11,604 nt of DNA. Source: Allobosea sp. (GTDB lineage: Bacteria; Pseudomonadota; Alphaproteobacteria; Rhizobiales; Beijerinckiaceae). The position numbers and the translations under genes are program-made. Of the stretch, positions 1-6,886 are shown one piece after another; within the stretch, counting starts at the first letter, position 1; every line of letters begins with the position of its first letter. The DNA is taken from assembly GCA_021732895.1 (NCBI GenBank), contig JAKFWE010000313.1, forward strand, positions 1-11,604. The letters are read 5' to 3'. The notes beneath the pieces are model-generated. The model searched no databases. It was given only the letters and a program-made list of their open reading frames with translations, and was not told where the DNA came from.

Positions 1-2
1 CG

Positions 3-1130
3 ATCGTCGGGCTGGCGGGGGCGGCCGTCGATTACGCCCGCGCCAGCGCTGCGAGGGCGACGCTAGCCGCCGCCGTGGATTCCGCAGCCCTGGTCGTGGC
101 TCGCGAGGCGAGCCGCTCCAGCGACGCGCAACTGCGCGGCCGGGCCGAGGCCTATCTCAACGCCAATCTGGCCGGCAACGCCGATCTCGCGCTCGCCGGC
201 GTCACGATCCAGATCGACCGGCCGGGCCGCGCCGTCCGCATCGCCGCCAATGCCGCGATCCAGACCAGTCTGACGCGGATCATCGGCATCGACAGCATGG
301 CGCTTTCGGCGACGGCGCTGAGCTCGTGGGGAACCAACACGATCGAACTTGCTCTCGTGCTCGACAATACCGGCTCGATGGCCACTTCGGGCAAGATTCA
401 GGAGTTGAAGCGGGCGACCCGGGATCTGATCGACGAGATGGAACGCACGTCGCGGGACGGCAACGCGATCAGGATCGCGATCGTGCCCTTCGCGACCAAG
501 GTCCGGCTCGACCAGAGCTATGCCGACGCCGACTGGCTGCGCTTCCAGCCGACCCTGCCCAAGGCGCAGTGGCGCGGCTGCGTCGCCGATCGGGATCGGC
601 CCAACGACACAGCCGACGGCGTCGATGTCAACCGTCGCGACACGCTGCACCCGGCTGTCGCCTGCGCCGGCGACGAGAGCGCCCTGGCGCGGCTGCAACC
701 CCTGACTGACAACTGGAGCCAGTTGCGCAGCACGACCGACGCCATGACGCCGAGCGGCTACACCAACCTCACGATCGGCATCGCCTGGGGCATGGCGGCT
801 CTCAGTCGCGGCGCGCCACTGGCGGAGGCCGCCGCTCCTTCGCCGGGCCTGAAGAAATACATGATCGTGCTGACCGACGGGCTGAACACCCGCAACCGCT
901 TCGGCGAGACCGAGGCGCAGATCGACGTCAAGACCGGCGCGGCCTGCACCGCCGCCAAGGCCGCCGGCGTGCAGGTCTATACGATCCGCGTGATCGAGGG
1001 GAATGCCGGTCTGCTGCGCGGCTGCGCCTCCAGCCCCGAGATGTATTTCGACGTGCGCAGCGCGGCCGGCATCGGCCCGGTGATCGCCGCCATCGCGCGC
1101 GAGATCAGCGCCGTGCGGCTGACGAGCTGA
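3..1130 (+). CDS. TadG-like pilus assembly protein with von Willebrand A domain (5' partial)
   Basis: The reading frame is open from the first bases of the window, so the true start lies upstream; 375 residues are visible before a TGA stop. The visible N-terminus (IVGLAGAAVDYARA) looks like the end of the single TadE/TadG membrane helix and the stretch after it. A von Willebrand A domain begins near visible residue 114, with a MIDAS motif in LVLDNTGSM (first Asp codon at 363), a Thr in GYTNLTIG and a later Asp in IVLTDG. Four cysteines follow the MIDAS motif (CVADR, ACAGD, ACTAA, GCASS) and could form disulfides in a periplasmic domain. TadG-family proteins belong to Flp/Tad pilus systems, usually as inner-membrane-anchored minor pilin-like or assembly proteins; some VWA-bearing homologues lie outside tad loci, and no other tad gene is visible here. 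The gene converges on the minus-strand block, with an 18-base gap. The family call is firm, the exact role less so. Confidence 0.85.
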   Translation: MVGLAGAAVDYARASAARATLAAAVDSAALVVAREASRSSDAQLRGRAEAYLNANLAGNADLALAGVTIQIDRPGRAVRIAANAAIQTSLTRIIGIDSMALSATALSSWGTNTIELALVLDNTGSMATSGKIQELKRATRDLIDEMERTSRDGNAIRIAIVPFATKVRLDQSYADADWLRFQPTLPKAQWRGCVADRDRPNDTADGVDVNRRDTLHPAVACAGDESALARLQPLTDNWSQLRSTTDAMTPSGYTNLTIGIAWGMAALSRGAPLAEAAAPSPGLKKYMIVLTDGLNTRNRFGETEAQIDVKTGAACTAAKAAGVQVYTIRVIEGNAGLLRGCASSPEMYFDVRSAAGIGPVIAAIAREISAVRLTS

Positions 1131-1148
1131 GCTGCGGCGGGAGCAGCG

Positions 1149-2021
1149 CTATTCACCCGGCCTCTCGCCGGTCGTGATCTCCGCGACGCCCAGCGCATCG
1201 GCGAGCCGCGCCTTGGCGGAACCCGGCCGGAGCGGCTGCTGCTGGCTCTCATGCGGGGCCCAGCCGGACAGCCAGACGATCTCGAATGTGGCGCGCACGC
1301 GTCCGTCAGGGTCGGCGAAGCGCTCGGCGTAGACCTCCGCCATGCGCAGCAGGGTCCGGCGACGCAGGCCTGTCCGCGCCCGGCCGGCGAGCGCGTTGCC
1401 CCAGCCCATGGCGCGCAGGTCGCGCATCAGGCCGAAGACGTCGCCATAGCGCACCGCGACCGGCTCGCTGTCGATCACCGGAAGGGCGAAGCCGGCGCGT
1501 TGCAGCAGCGAGCCGAGATCGCGCAGGTCGGCGAAGGGCGCGACCCGGGGGCTGGCGCCGCCCGTGGTCTCGGCCTCGGCGGCGAGGAAGGCCTCGCGCA
1601 GTTCGTGCAGCGAGCGGCCGCCCAGCAGGCAGCCGATGAACAGCCCGTCGGGCCTCAGCGCCCGCCGGATCTGGATCAGCGCGCCCGGCAGGTCGTTGGC
1701 GGCGTGCAGCGCCAGCAGCGACGCCGCGAGATCGATCGAGCCCGCCGCCAGCGGCAAGGCCTCGAGATCGCCGATGACGTCGCCGCCGGCGCCGGAAGTC
1801 TCGGCCAGCCGGATATGCGCATCGGCGCGCGCCGCCAGGACGGGCAGGGCGAGCGGCAGCGGCGTGGCGAGATCGGCGGCGACGCCGAAGCGCCGCAGGA
1901 CGGCCGAAAGGCGCTCGTCGAGGTCCGCGACCGCCCGCGCCAGCAGGAAATCCGGGTATTCGCCGGCGACTGCGCGGGTGAGACGACGGCGGTGGAGGGC
2001 GCGATCGAAGACGATCGACAT
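1149..2021 (-). CDS. NDUFAF5-like (BioC-related) class I methyltransferase-fold protein
   Basis: The product has 290 residues and starts with ATG at 2021, preceded by a weak, distant GAGG. The second half of a class I SAM-dependent methyltransferase domain is recognisable: an acidic/LPL strand (DLEALPLAAGSIDLAAS, residues 85-101), then LRPDGLFIGCLLGG (122-135) and LHELREAF. The C-terminal part, with VRYGDVFGLMRDLRAMGWGN (190-209) and GWAPHESQQQPLRPGSAK (253-270), is characteristic of the NDUFAF5/C20orf7 group. In mitochondria NDUFAF5 is a complex I assembly factor that hydroxylates an arginine of NDUFS7; the bacterial counterpart of the target would be NuoB, which is inference. The usual glycine-rich SAM motif I is not seen: residues 48-57 read AADLATPLPL. 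It lies 43 bases after the PaaK-like gene on the same strand and may be co-transcribed, though its role looks unrelated to the transporter. Family assignment is good; biochemical activity is uncertain. Confidence 0.85.
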   Translation of the reverse strand: MSIVFDRALHRRRLTRAVAGEYPDFLLARAVADLDERLSAVLRRFGVAADLATPLPLALPVLAARADAHIRLAETSGAGGDVIGDLEALPLAAGSIDLAASLLALHAANDLPGALIQIRRALRPDGLFIGCLLGGRSLHELREAFLAAEAETTGGASPRVAPFADLRDLGSLLQRAGFALPVIDSEPVAVRYGDVFGLMRDLRAMGWGNALAGRARTGLRRRTLLRMAEVYAERFADPDGRVRATFEIVWLSGWAPHESQQQPLRPGSAKARLADALGVAEITTGERPGE

Positions 2022-2064
2022 GGAAGGGACGCCTCGCGCCGGGAACGGGGAAGGTCGCGAACCC

Positions 2065-3297
2065 TTACCCTACCGGACGCTCGTCGGCGATGACCTTTCC
2101 GTCGTTGGGCAGCGCGCCGAGCGGCAGGATTTCGACCGCGCCCTTCAGTTTGGTGACCTGCTGCAGCGTCGATGACATGGCGTCGACCAGCCCGCTCGGC
2201 GCGGCGTGAATCTCGGCCCGCAGCGTCATCGTGTCCAGTTCCCGGTCGCGGCCGATGACCAGCCGCAGCTTGGCGACTTCGGCATGACGCCGGGCTATTT
2301 CCGCAACCTGCTCGGGGCGCACGAACATGCCCTTGATCTTGGCGGTCTGGTCGGCGCGGCCCATCCAGCCCTTGATCCGGCCATTGGTGCGGCCGCAGGC
2401 GCTGTGTCCCGGCAAGGCCGCCGTCAGGTCGCCGACCGCGAGCCTGATCTGGGGATGATGCGGATCGAGATTGGTGACGACGATCTCTCCGACCTCGCCC
2501 TCGCCGACCGGGTCGCCGGTGCCGGGGCGGACGATCTCGACGATCAGGTTCTCGTTCAGCACCATGCCCTCGCGAGCCGGGCTCTCATAGGCGATCACGC
2601 CGACATCGGCGGTGGCGTAGAGCTGATAGGCGTCGATGCCGCGGTCGCGGACCCAGGCCTGCAGCGAGGGCGGGAAGGCCGCGCCGGAGACCACCGCGCG
2701 CCGCATGCAGGAGATGTCGACGCCGCGCGCGTCGGCCGCTTCGACCAGAATCTTCAGGAAATCCGGCGTGCCGGCATAGCAGGCCGGGCGATAGGCGGAA
2801 ATCACCTCCATCTGTTGCTCGGTATTGCCGGGGCCGGCCGGGATCACGGCGCAGCCGAGCGCGCGCGCCGCCGAATCCATGATGAAACCGCCCGGCGTCA
2901 GATGGTAGCCGAAGGTGTTGAGCACCACGTCGCCGGCGCGGAAGCCTGCTGCGAACAGGCCGCGCGCTGCGCCCCAGGGATCGGCCTCGGCGGCCTCGGG
3001 CTCGAAAATCGGTCCTGGCGAGGTGAAGAGCCGGCCGAACGAACCGAGAGGGGCGCGGACGAAGCCGCCGAAGGGGGGGCTGAGCTTCTGCAAGGCGGGC
3101 AGTTCGGCCTTGCGCAGGATCGGCAGGCGGGCCAGCGCCGCGCGATCGGTGACCGAGGCGGGATCGACGCCGGACAGATGCGCCGCATAGGCGGGGGCGG
3201 CCAGCGCCGCCTCCAGCACGCCGGGCAGCCGCGCGAAGAGATCGGCCTCGCGGGCGGCGGGGTCGCGGAATTCGAGGGCGTCGTGGTGATCGGACAT
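2065..3297 (-). CDS. Divergent phenylacetate-CoA-ligase-like adenylate-forming enzyme
   Basis: The product has 410 residues from ATG at 3297. A TTG at 3333 would add 12 residues and overlap the livF stop; neither start has a good ribosome site, and ATG is preferred. It resembles the PaaK branch of the AMP-binding superfamily, which makes acyl-CoA from a carboxylate, ATP and CoA in the cytoplasm. Visible landmarks are GPGNTEQQ (155-162), AGTP (175-178), a YATADVG in the position of the adenine-binding Y-G-x-T/S-E motif (227-233), IRLAVGDL with the ribose-binding Asp (about 290), a hinge-like GRADQTAKIKGMFVRP (313-328), and NDGK near the C-terminus with a candidate catalytic Lys at 401. The canonical Ser/Thr-Gly-rich phosphate loop is replaced by FTSPGPIFEPE (starting near residue 91). 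It lies 32 bases after livF, which points to activation of the imported compound. The substrate is unknown, and phenylacetate itself is not implied. Confidence 0.82.
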   Translation of the reverse strand: MSDHHDALEFRDPAAREADLFARLPGVLEAALAAPAYAAHLSGVDPASVTDRAALARLPILRKAELPALQKLSPPFGGFVRAPLGSFGRLFTSPGPIFEPEAAEADPWGAARGLFAAGFRAGDVVLNTFGYHLTPGGFIMDSAARALGCAVIPAGPGNTEQQMEVISAYRPACYAGTPDFLKILVEAADARGVDISCMRRAVVSGAAFPPSLQAWVRDRGIDAYQLYATADVGVIAYESPAREGMVLNENLIVEIVRPGTGDPVGEGEVGEIVVTNLDPHHPQIRLAVGDLTAALPGHSACGRTNGRIKGWMGRADQTAKIKGMFVRPEQVAEIARRHAEVAKLRLVIGRDRELDTMTLRAEIHAAPSGLVDAMSSTLQQVTKLKGAVEILPLGALPNDGKVIADERPVG

Positions 3298-3329
3298 CGG
3301 ACTGCTCGGCGAGGGCTGGGCGACAGGCT

Positions 3330-4178
3330 TCAAGACAGCCAGCGCTTGCGGCGCTTGTAGCTCTTGACCTCGCGGAACGACTTCTTGTCGCCCTCGGAGA
3401 CGCCGAGGTAGAACTCTTTCACGTCCTCGTTCTCGCGCAGCATGCTGGCCTGCCCGTCCATGACGATCCGGCCGGTCTCCATGATGTAGCCATAGGTGGC
3501 GTAGCGCAGCGCCATGTTGGTGTTCTGCTCGGCGATGAGGAAAGAAACGCCGTCATCGGCGTTGAGCCGGCGAACGATCTCGAAGATCTCCTCGACGATC
3601 TGCGGCGCCAGCCCCATCGAAGGCTCGTCGAGCAGGATCATCTTGGGATTGGACATCATCGCGCGCCCGACGGCGCACATCTGCTGCTCGCCGCCCGACG
3701 TGTAGCCGGCCTGCGCGTTGCGGCGCTCCTTGAGGCGGGGAAACAGCTCGTAGATCTTGTCCAGATCGCGCTTGATCGCGGCGTTGCCGTCGCGGCGGGT
3801 GAAGGCCCCGGTCAGCAGGTTCTCCTCGATCGAGAGATGGCCGAAGCAGTGCCGGCCCTCCATCACCTGGATACAGCCGCGCCGCACCAGTTCGTTCGGC
3901 GACATCCTGTCGACCCGCTCGTCCTCGAATACGATCGAGCCCTTGGTGACCTCGCCGCGCTCGGCCTTGAGCAGGTTGGAGATGGCCTTCAGCGTCGTGG
4001 TCTTGCCGGCCCCGTTGGCGCCGAGGATCGCGACGATGCCCTTGCGCGGCACATGCAGCGAGACGCCCTTCAGGACGAGGACGACATGGTCGTAGATCAC
4101 CTCGATGTTGTTCAGCGACAGGATGTTGTCTGTCGTGGGAGCGGTCGCTGTGGTCTTGTCCAGAACAAGGCTCGACAT
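3330..4178 (-). CDS. livF: LivF-type ABC transporter ATP-binding protein
   Basis: The product has 282 residues. The start at ATG 4178 is set by a strong AAGGAG five bases upstream; the frame stays open further upstream, but only through repeat sequence. It is one of the two cytoplasmic ATPases of a HAAT-type importer. Walker A is GANGAGKT (53-60), the region after the Q-loop is MEGRHCFGHLSIEENL, the signature is TSGGEQQM (160-167), Walker B is MILLDEP (180-186), and the switch position reads IAEQNT with Gln rather than His, as is normal for LivF. It is longer than typical LivF (about 235-240 residues) because of an N-terminal extension of about 18 residues and a lysine/arginine-rich C-terminal tail (260-282, ending YKRRKRWLS). 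It is separated from the binding-protein gene by a repeat-filled gap of 178 bases and followed closely by the PaaK-like ligase. The LivF call is secure; the ligand need not be an amino acid. Confidence 0.95.
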   Translation of the reverse strand: MSSLVLDKTTATAPTTDNILSLNNIEVIYDHVVLVLKGVSLHVPRKGIVAILGANGAGKTTTLKAISNLLKAERGEVTKGSIVFEDERVDRMSPNELVRRGCIQVMEGRHCFGHLSIEENLLTGAFTRRDGNAAIKRDLDKIYELFPRLKERRNAQAGYTSGGEQQMCAVGRAMMSNPKMILLDEPSMGLAPQIVEEIFEIVRRLNADDGVSFLIAEQNTNMALRYATYGYIMETGRIVMDGQASMLRENEDVKEFYLGVSEGDKKSFREVKSYKRRKRWLS

Positions 4179-4183
4179 GGTGG

Positions 4184-4189
4184 CTCCTT
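4184..4189 (-). promoter_or_regulatory. Shine-Dalgarno site of livF
   Basis: The minus strand reads AAGGAG, five bases before the ATG at 4178. It decides the livF start in favour of 4178 over upstream in-frame codons up to 4415, which translate only palindromic repeat DNA. Confidence 0.8.
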
Positions 4190-4190
4190 C

Positions 4191-4242
4191 CCTTCTCCCC
4201 TCGGGGGAGAAGGTGGCCCGGCGCAGCCGGGTCGGATGAGGG
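4191..4242. repeat. REP-like palindromic repeat, copy 1
   Basis: This 52-base element begins with a near-perfect hairpin: CCTTCTCCCC, a three-base TCG loop, then GGGGAGAAGG (4191-4213). A smaller stem follows, CCCGG/CCGGG (4217-4231), and it ends in GGATGAGGG. Copy 2 lies nearby in inverted orientation. Repeats of this kind, with CCTTCTCCCC...GGGGAGAAGG heads and GGATGAGGG tails, are, as I recall, common between genes of Hyphomicrobiales. There is no T-run, so it does not look like a classical intrinsic terminator. Confidence 0.75.
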
Positions 4243-4253
4243 AAGGGTGGTCC

Positions 4254-4296
4254 GGATGAGGGCCTTGCCGTTCGAGCATCGGCACGGCCCTCATCC
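4254..4296. repeat. Long inverted repeat between REP-like copies
   Basis: GGATGAGGGCC (4254-4264) is exactly complementary to GGCCCTCATCC (4286-4296). Inside it, TGCCG (4266-4270) pairs with CGGCA (4280-4284), leaving one mismatched pair and a nine-base loop. The outer arms match the tail of the flanking repeats, so the hairpin is probably formed by two facing repeat ends. It would form in the transcript between the binding-protein gene and livF. Confidence 0.7.
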
Positions 4297-4340
4297 GTAG
4301 CGCTGCGCGCCGCCACCTTCTCCCCCGGGGGGAGAAGGGG
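4288..4340. repeat. REP-like palindromic repeat, copy 2 (inverted)
   Basis: Read on the minus strand, this copy matches copy 1 at its head, with one difference in the first 26 bases, and at its GGATGAGGG tail. The middle hairpin segment has diverged (GCGGCGCGCAGCGCTA instead of GCCCGGCGCAGCCGGGT). Compensated or variable centres with conserved ends are usual for REP-like families. It ends 17 bases from the stop of the binding-protein gene. Confidence 0.75.
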
Positions 4341-4356
4341 AAGCGCGCTCTTCAGC

Positions 4357-5688
4357 TCAGGACGACTTCTCGCAGGCCTCGGCGCGCTTGGGCCAGCCGG
4401 TGTTCTTCTCGGCATAGTCCTTGGCGGCCGCCTCGATCAGCGGACGGACCTCGTCCTTCAGCGGCTCCATCCAGTCGCCCTTCTTCGTCCACTTGGTTCC
4501 GTCCCATTCGGCCACATAGGCCTTGTTGTGGCCGGAATGGTCGCCGCAGGCGATCTTGACCGGGTTGGCGAAGCCTTCCATCCCCAGTTCCTTGAGCCTG
4601 GCCTCGGTGATGTTCAGCGTCTCGAGCCCGCGCCGGACGTCCTCGCCGGTCACGACCTTCTTGCCGCTGACGATCTGCGCGTTGCGAATGGCCTCGGCCA
4701 CCAGCATCGAGTTGTAGACGCCGCGATTATAGAGGTTCTCGCCGACCTTCTCCTTCGGAGCGAGGCTGCCGCCCTTGTCCACGACATGCTTGATGATGTC
4801 CTGGATGACCGGGAAGTTCGCGCCGGCCGCGTTGAAGTTCAGCGACTTGTAGCCCTTGGCCTCCGGTCCGCCGGCGCGCGCGTCGTCATCGCCGCCGGCC
4901 CACCAGACGCCGACCAGCTTGGCGATCGGGAAGTTGTTCTTGATCGCCTCCTTGACCGCGGTCGGGTTCATCGCGCCCCAGCCCTGGTTGTAGAGATAGT
5001 CGGGACGATCGCGCCGGATCGAGAGCCAGAGCGAGCCCTGATTCTGCATGTCGGCCGCGGCGACCGGATAGAGCTTCAGCTCGAAGCCGTATTTCTTGGC
5101 CAGCGCCTCGAGCACCGGGATCGGCTCCTTGCCGTAGGGCGCGTCGAGATGGATGAGGCCGAGCTTCTTGCCCTTCAGCTTGTCCATGCCGCCGAGTTCG
5201 GCGGCCATGTGGCGCACCATGATCGAGGCGCCGTCCCAATAGGTCAGCGGCGGGATGAAGACCCACGGAAAGGCGTTTCCATCCGCCGAGGCCGAGAGGC
5301 CGTAGGCCATCGAGAGGATCGGGATCTTGTCGATGTGGGCGCGCGGGATCGCGGCCAGCGTCGCGCCGGTGGACCACGGCGAATAGATCACCGTGTTCTT
5401 CGACTTGGCCTGCTCGTAGCATTCGATCGACTTCTTCGTGTCGTAGCCGGTCTCGCATTCCTCGAAGACGATCTTGACGCCGCCGATGCCGCCGTCGCGC
5501 GCGTTCAGCATCGCCATGTAATCGCGCATGCCGTCGCCGATCGGCGTGCCGGAACCGGCGAACGGTCCGGTGCGGTAGGCGTTGTTGGCGACGTAGATCG
5601 AATCCTGCGCCTGGGCCGGGGCGACGAGCGCGCCGGCGGCAAGCAGGGCGCCGATGGCGGCTCCCTTCATCAAGGTGGTGGTCTTCAT
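4357..5688 (-). CDS. Periplasmic substrate-binding protein of HAAT ABC transporter (LivK-like)
   Basis: The product has 443 residues from ATG 5688, fixed by a strong GGAGGA five bases upstream and by a clear signal peptide: a short basic start (MKTTTLMKG), a hydrophobic core and an APAQA cut site, with cleavage likely after residue 27. The frame stays open far upstream, but that part is livM read in the wrong frame. The mature part fits the Periplasmic_binding_6 (leucine/amide-binding) fold: a ligand-pocket region near YRTGPFAGSGTPIGDG (38-53), then STGATLAAIP (106-115), and a second-lobe strand KLGLIHLDAPYGKE (175-188). There are four cysteines at 78, 90, 381 and 439, an even number suited to two disulfides. 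It delivers the ligand to LivHM. The ligand is unknown, and I see no clear reason to assign leucine. The gene sits between livM and livF with structured gaps on both sides, which may let it be expressed more strongly than its neighbours. Confidence 0.93.
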   Translation of the reverse strand: MKTTTLMKGAAIGALLAAGALVAPAQAQDSIYVANNAYRTGPFAGSGTPIGDGMRDYMAMLNARDGGIGGVKIVFEECETGYDTKKSIECYEQAKSKNTVIYSPWSTGATLAAIPRAHIDKIPILSMAYGLSASADGNAFPWVFIPPLTYWDGASIMVRHMAAELGGMDKLKGKKLGLIHLDAPYGKEPIPVLEALAKKYGFELKLYPVAAADMQNQGSLWLSIRRDRPDYLYNQGWGAMNPTAVKEAIKNNFPIAKLVGVWWAGGDDDARAGGPEAKGYKSLNFNAAGANFPVIQDIIKHVVDKGGSLAPKEKVGENLYNRGVYNSMLVAEAIRNAQIVSGKKVVTGEDVRRGLETLNITEARLKELGMEGFANPVKIACGDHSGHNKAYVAEWDGTKWTKKGDWMEPLKDEVRPLIEAAAKDYAEKNTGWPKRAEACEKSS

Positions 5689-5693
5689 CGGTA

Positions 5694-5699
5694 TCCTCC
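5694..5699 (-). promoter_or_regulatory. Shine-Dalgarno site of the binding-protein gene
   Basis: The minus strand reads GGAGGA, five bases before the ATG at 5688. It is among the strongest ribosome sites in the operon, fits a protein needed in excess over the membrane components, and rules out an upstream in-frame start. Confidence 0.8.
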
Positions 5700-5708
5700 G
5701 TGGTTGCA

Positions 5709-5769
5709 CCGGCGTCGGCGATGGCGCCGGGCCGTTCTCCTCTTGCCGGCCGCTTGCTGGTCGCGGCCG
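5709..5769. repeat. Two stem-loops in the livM-binding protein gap
   Basis: Two perfect short inverted repeats lie in the 98-base gap. CCGGCG (5709-5714) pairs with CGCCGG (5725-5730) around a ten-base loop, and CGGCCGC (5747-5753) pairs with GCGGCCG (5763-5769) around a nine-base loop. Neither is followed by a T-run on the minus strand. In DNA this rich in GC such stems can arise by chance, so a role in RNA stability is only a possibility. Confidence 0.4.
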
Positions 5770-5786
5770 ATCGTTCTTGGGCTTCC

Positions 5787-6866
5787 TCAATAGGGAAAGG
5801 GCCAGGTCCTGAGCTTCTGCTTGGCGATCTGCCAGAGCCGCGCCAGCCCGTGCGGCTCCACGATCAGGAAGAAGATGATCAGCGCGCCGACCAGCATGAA
5901 GGTGATGTGCTCGGCGGTCGCGCCGGCCAGCGGAATGCCGATCGCCGGCAGGCCGAACTTCAGGATGGTCGGCAGTCCGGCGATGAACATCGCGCCGAAG
6001 AAGGAGCCGATCAGCGATCCGAGCCCGCCGATGATGACCATGAACAGCACGTTGAAGGACAGCCGGATGTTGAAGACGTCGGCCGCCTCGCCGCCGCCAT
6101 ACCAGAGGAAGATCATCATCGCTCCGGCGACTCCGCAGTAGAAGGACGACACCGCGAAGGCGAGCAGCTTGGCGTTGAGCAATTTGATGCCCATCAGCTC
6201 GGCGGCGATGTCCATGTCGCGCACCGCCATCCAGGAGCGGCCGATCCTGCCGTGGACGATGTTTGAGGCCAGCCAGGTCAGAACCACGACGAGGCACAGG
6301 CAGACGAAATAGCGGGTTTCCGGAGAAGCCGTTGCGCCGGTGATCGGCACGCCGAAAACGGTGCGCAGCGGCACCTCGATCGCGCCCGAGGCGTTGTAGT
6401 TGAACAGCCAGGGGACGCGCACGAAGGCCCACTGCAGGAAGAACTGCGCGGCCAGCGTCGCCACCGCGAGATAGAAGCCCTTGATGCGCAGCGAGGGCAG
6501 GCCGAAGAACACGCCGATCGCAGCCGAGAACAGTCCCGAGACCAGGATCAGGACGATGATGTTCATGTCCGGCCACCAGGTCGTCATCTTGTAGCAGGAA
6601 TAGGCGCCCACGCCCATGAAGGCGGCGGTGCCGAGCGAGACCAGCCCGGTGTAGCCCGTCAGGATGTTGAGCCCGATCGCCGCGAGCGAGAACACCAGGA
6701 ACGGGATCATCACGGTCGTCGTGAAGAAGTCGTTGCCGATCAGCGGCACGCCGACGAAGGCCAGCAGCAGGATGACGGCGATCCCGATCCGGTCCTGAAG
6801 GATCGGGAACACCGCCATGTCGGCGGTGTAGGTCGACTTGAACTGGCCGGCTTCACGGTAGAACAT
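5787..6866 (-). CDS. livM: LivM-type branched-chain ABC transporter permease
   Basis: The product has 359 residues from ATG 6866, with GGAG eight bases upstream. It is an integral inner-membrane permease that forms the translocation channel with LivH. Hydrophobic segments run through most of the protein, beginning near residues 27-45 and 52-70. The LivM hallmarks are GLNILTGYTGLVSLGTAAFM (65-84), GLPSLRIKGFYLAVATLA (122-139), an ATPase-contact loop around RDMDIAAELMGI (216-227) and the glycine-rich FMVIIGGLGSLIGSFFGA (275-292). The C-terminus IVEPHGLARLW is also typical of this family. About 20 residues precede the first membrane segment, which is modest for LivM. It follows livH after a 117-base gap filled by a repeat. 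The call is secure, and specificity lies mainly with the binding protein. Confidence 0.95.
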   Translation of the reverse strand: MFYREAGQFKSTYTADMAVFPILQDRIGIAVILLLAFVGVPLIGNDFFTTTVMIPFLVFSLAAIGLNILTGYTGLVSLGTAAFMGVGAYSCYKMTTWWPDMNIIVLILVSGLFSAAIGVFFGLPSLRIKGFYLAVATLAAQFFLQWAFVRVPWLFNYNASGAIEVPLRTVFGVPITGATASPETRYFVCLCLVVVLTWLASNIVHGRIGRSWMAVRDMDIAAELMGIKLLNAKLLAFAVSSFYCGVAGAMMIFLWYGGGEAADVFNIRLSFNVLFMVIIGGLGSLIGSFFGAMFIAGLPTILKFGLPAIGIPLAGATAEHITFMLVGALIIFFLIVEPHGLARLWQIAKQKLRTWPFPY

Positions 6867-6886
6867 CGTTCAGGCTCCGCGAGAAC

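Noticed and set aside
1131..1147. Possible bidirectional terminator between the convergent TadG-like and NDUFAF5-like genes (GCTGC/GCAGC stem).
   Set aside because: The stem is only five base pairs and has no T-run on either side; in DNA this GC-rich it is expected by chance.
4191..4340. CRISPR array or intrinsic terminator in the repeat region.
   Set aside because: The copies are inverted rather than direct, there are no regular spacers, and the hairpins lack a following T-run.
4179..4415. N-terminal extension of livF by 79 residues.
   Set aside because: The extension translates the REP-like palindromes and overlaps the end of the binding-protein gene; AAGGAG before 4178 and normal LivF homology from there on settle the start.
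4528..5793. Long plus-strand open frames opposite the operon (also at 1251-2093, 2206-3360, 6906-8135, 7933-8949 and 9489-10907).
   Set aside because: Their products are low-complexity Asp/Arg/Gly/Ala-rich with no motifs, mirror the codon bias of the genes on the other strand, and have no consistent ribosome sites.
4357..6576. A single 739-codon open frame suggesting a fusion of a membrane or arginine-rich domain to the binding protein.
   Set aside because: The upstream 296 codons are livM read in the wrong frame (Arg/His/Ala-rich). A strong ribosome site and signal peptide place the real start at 5688.
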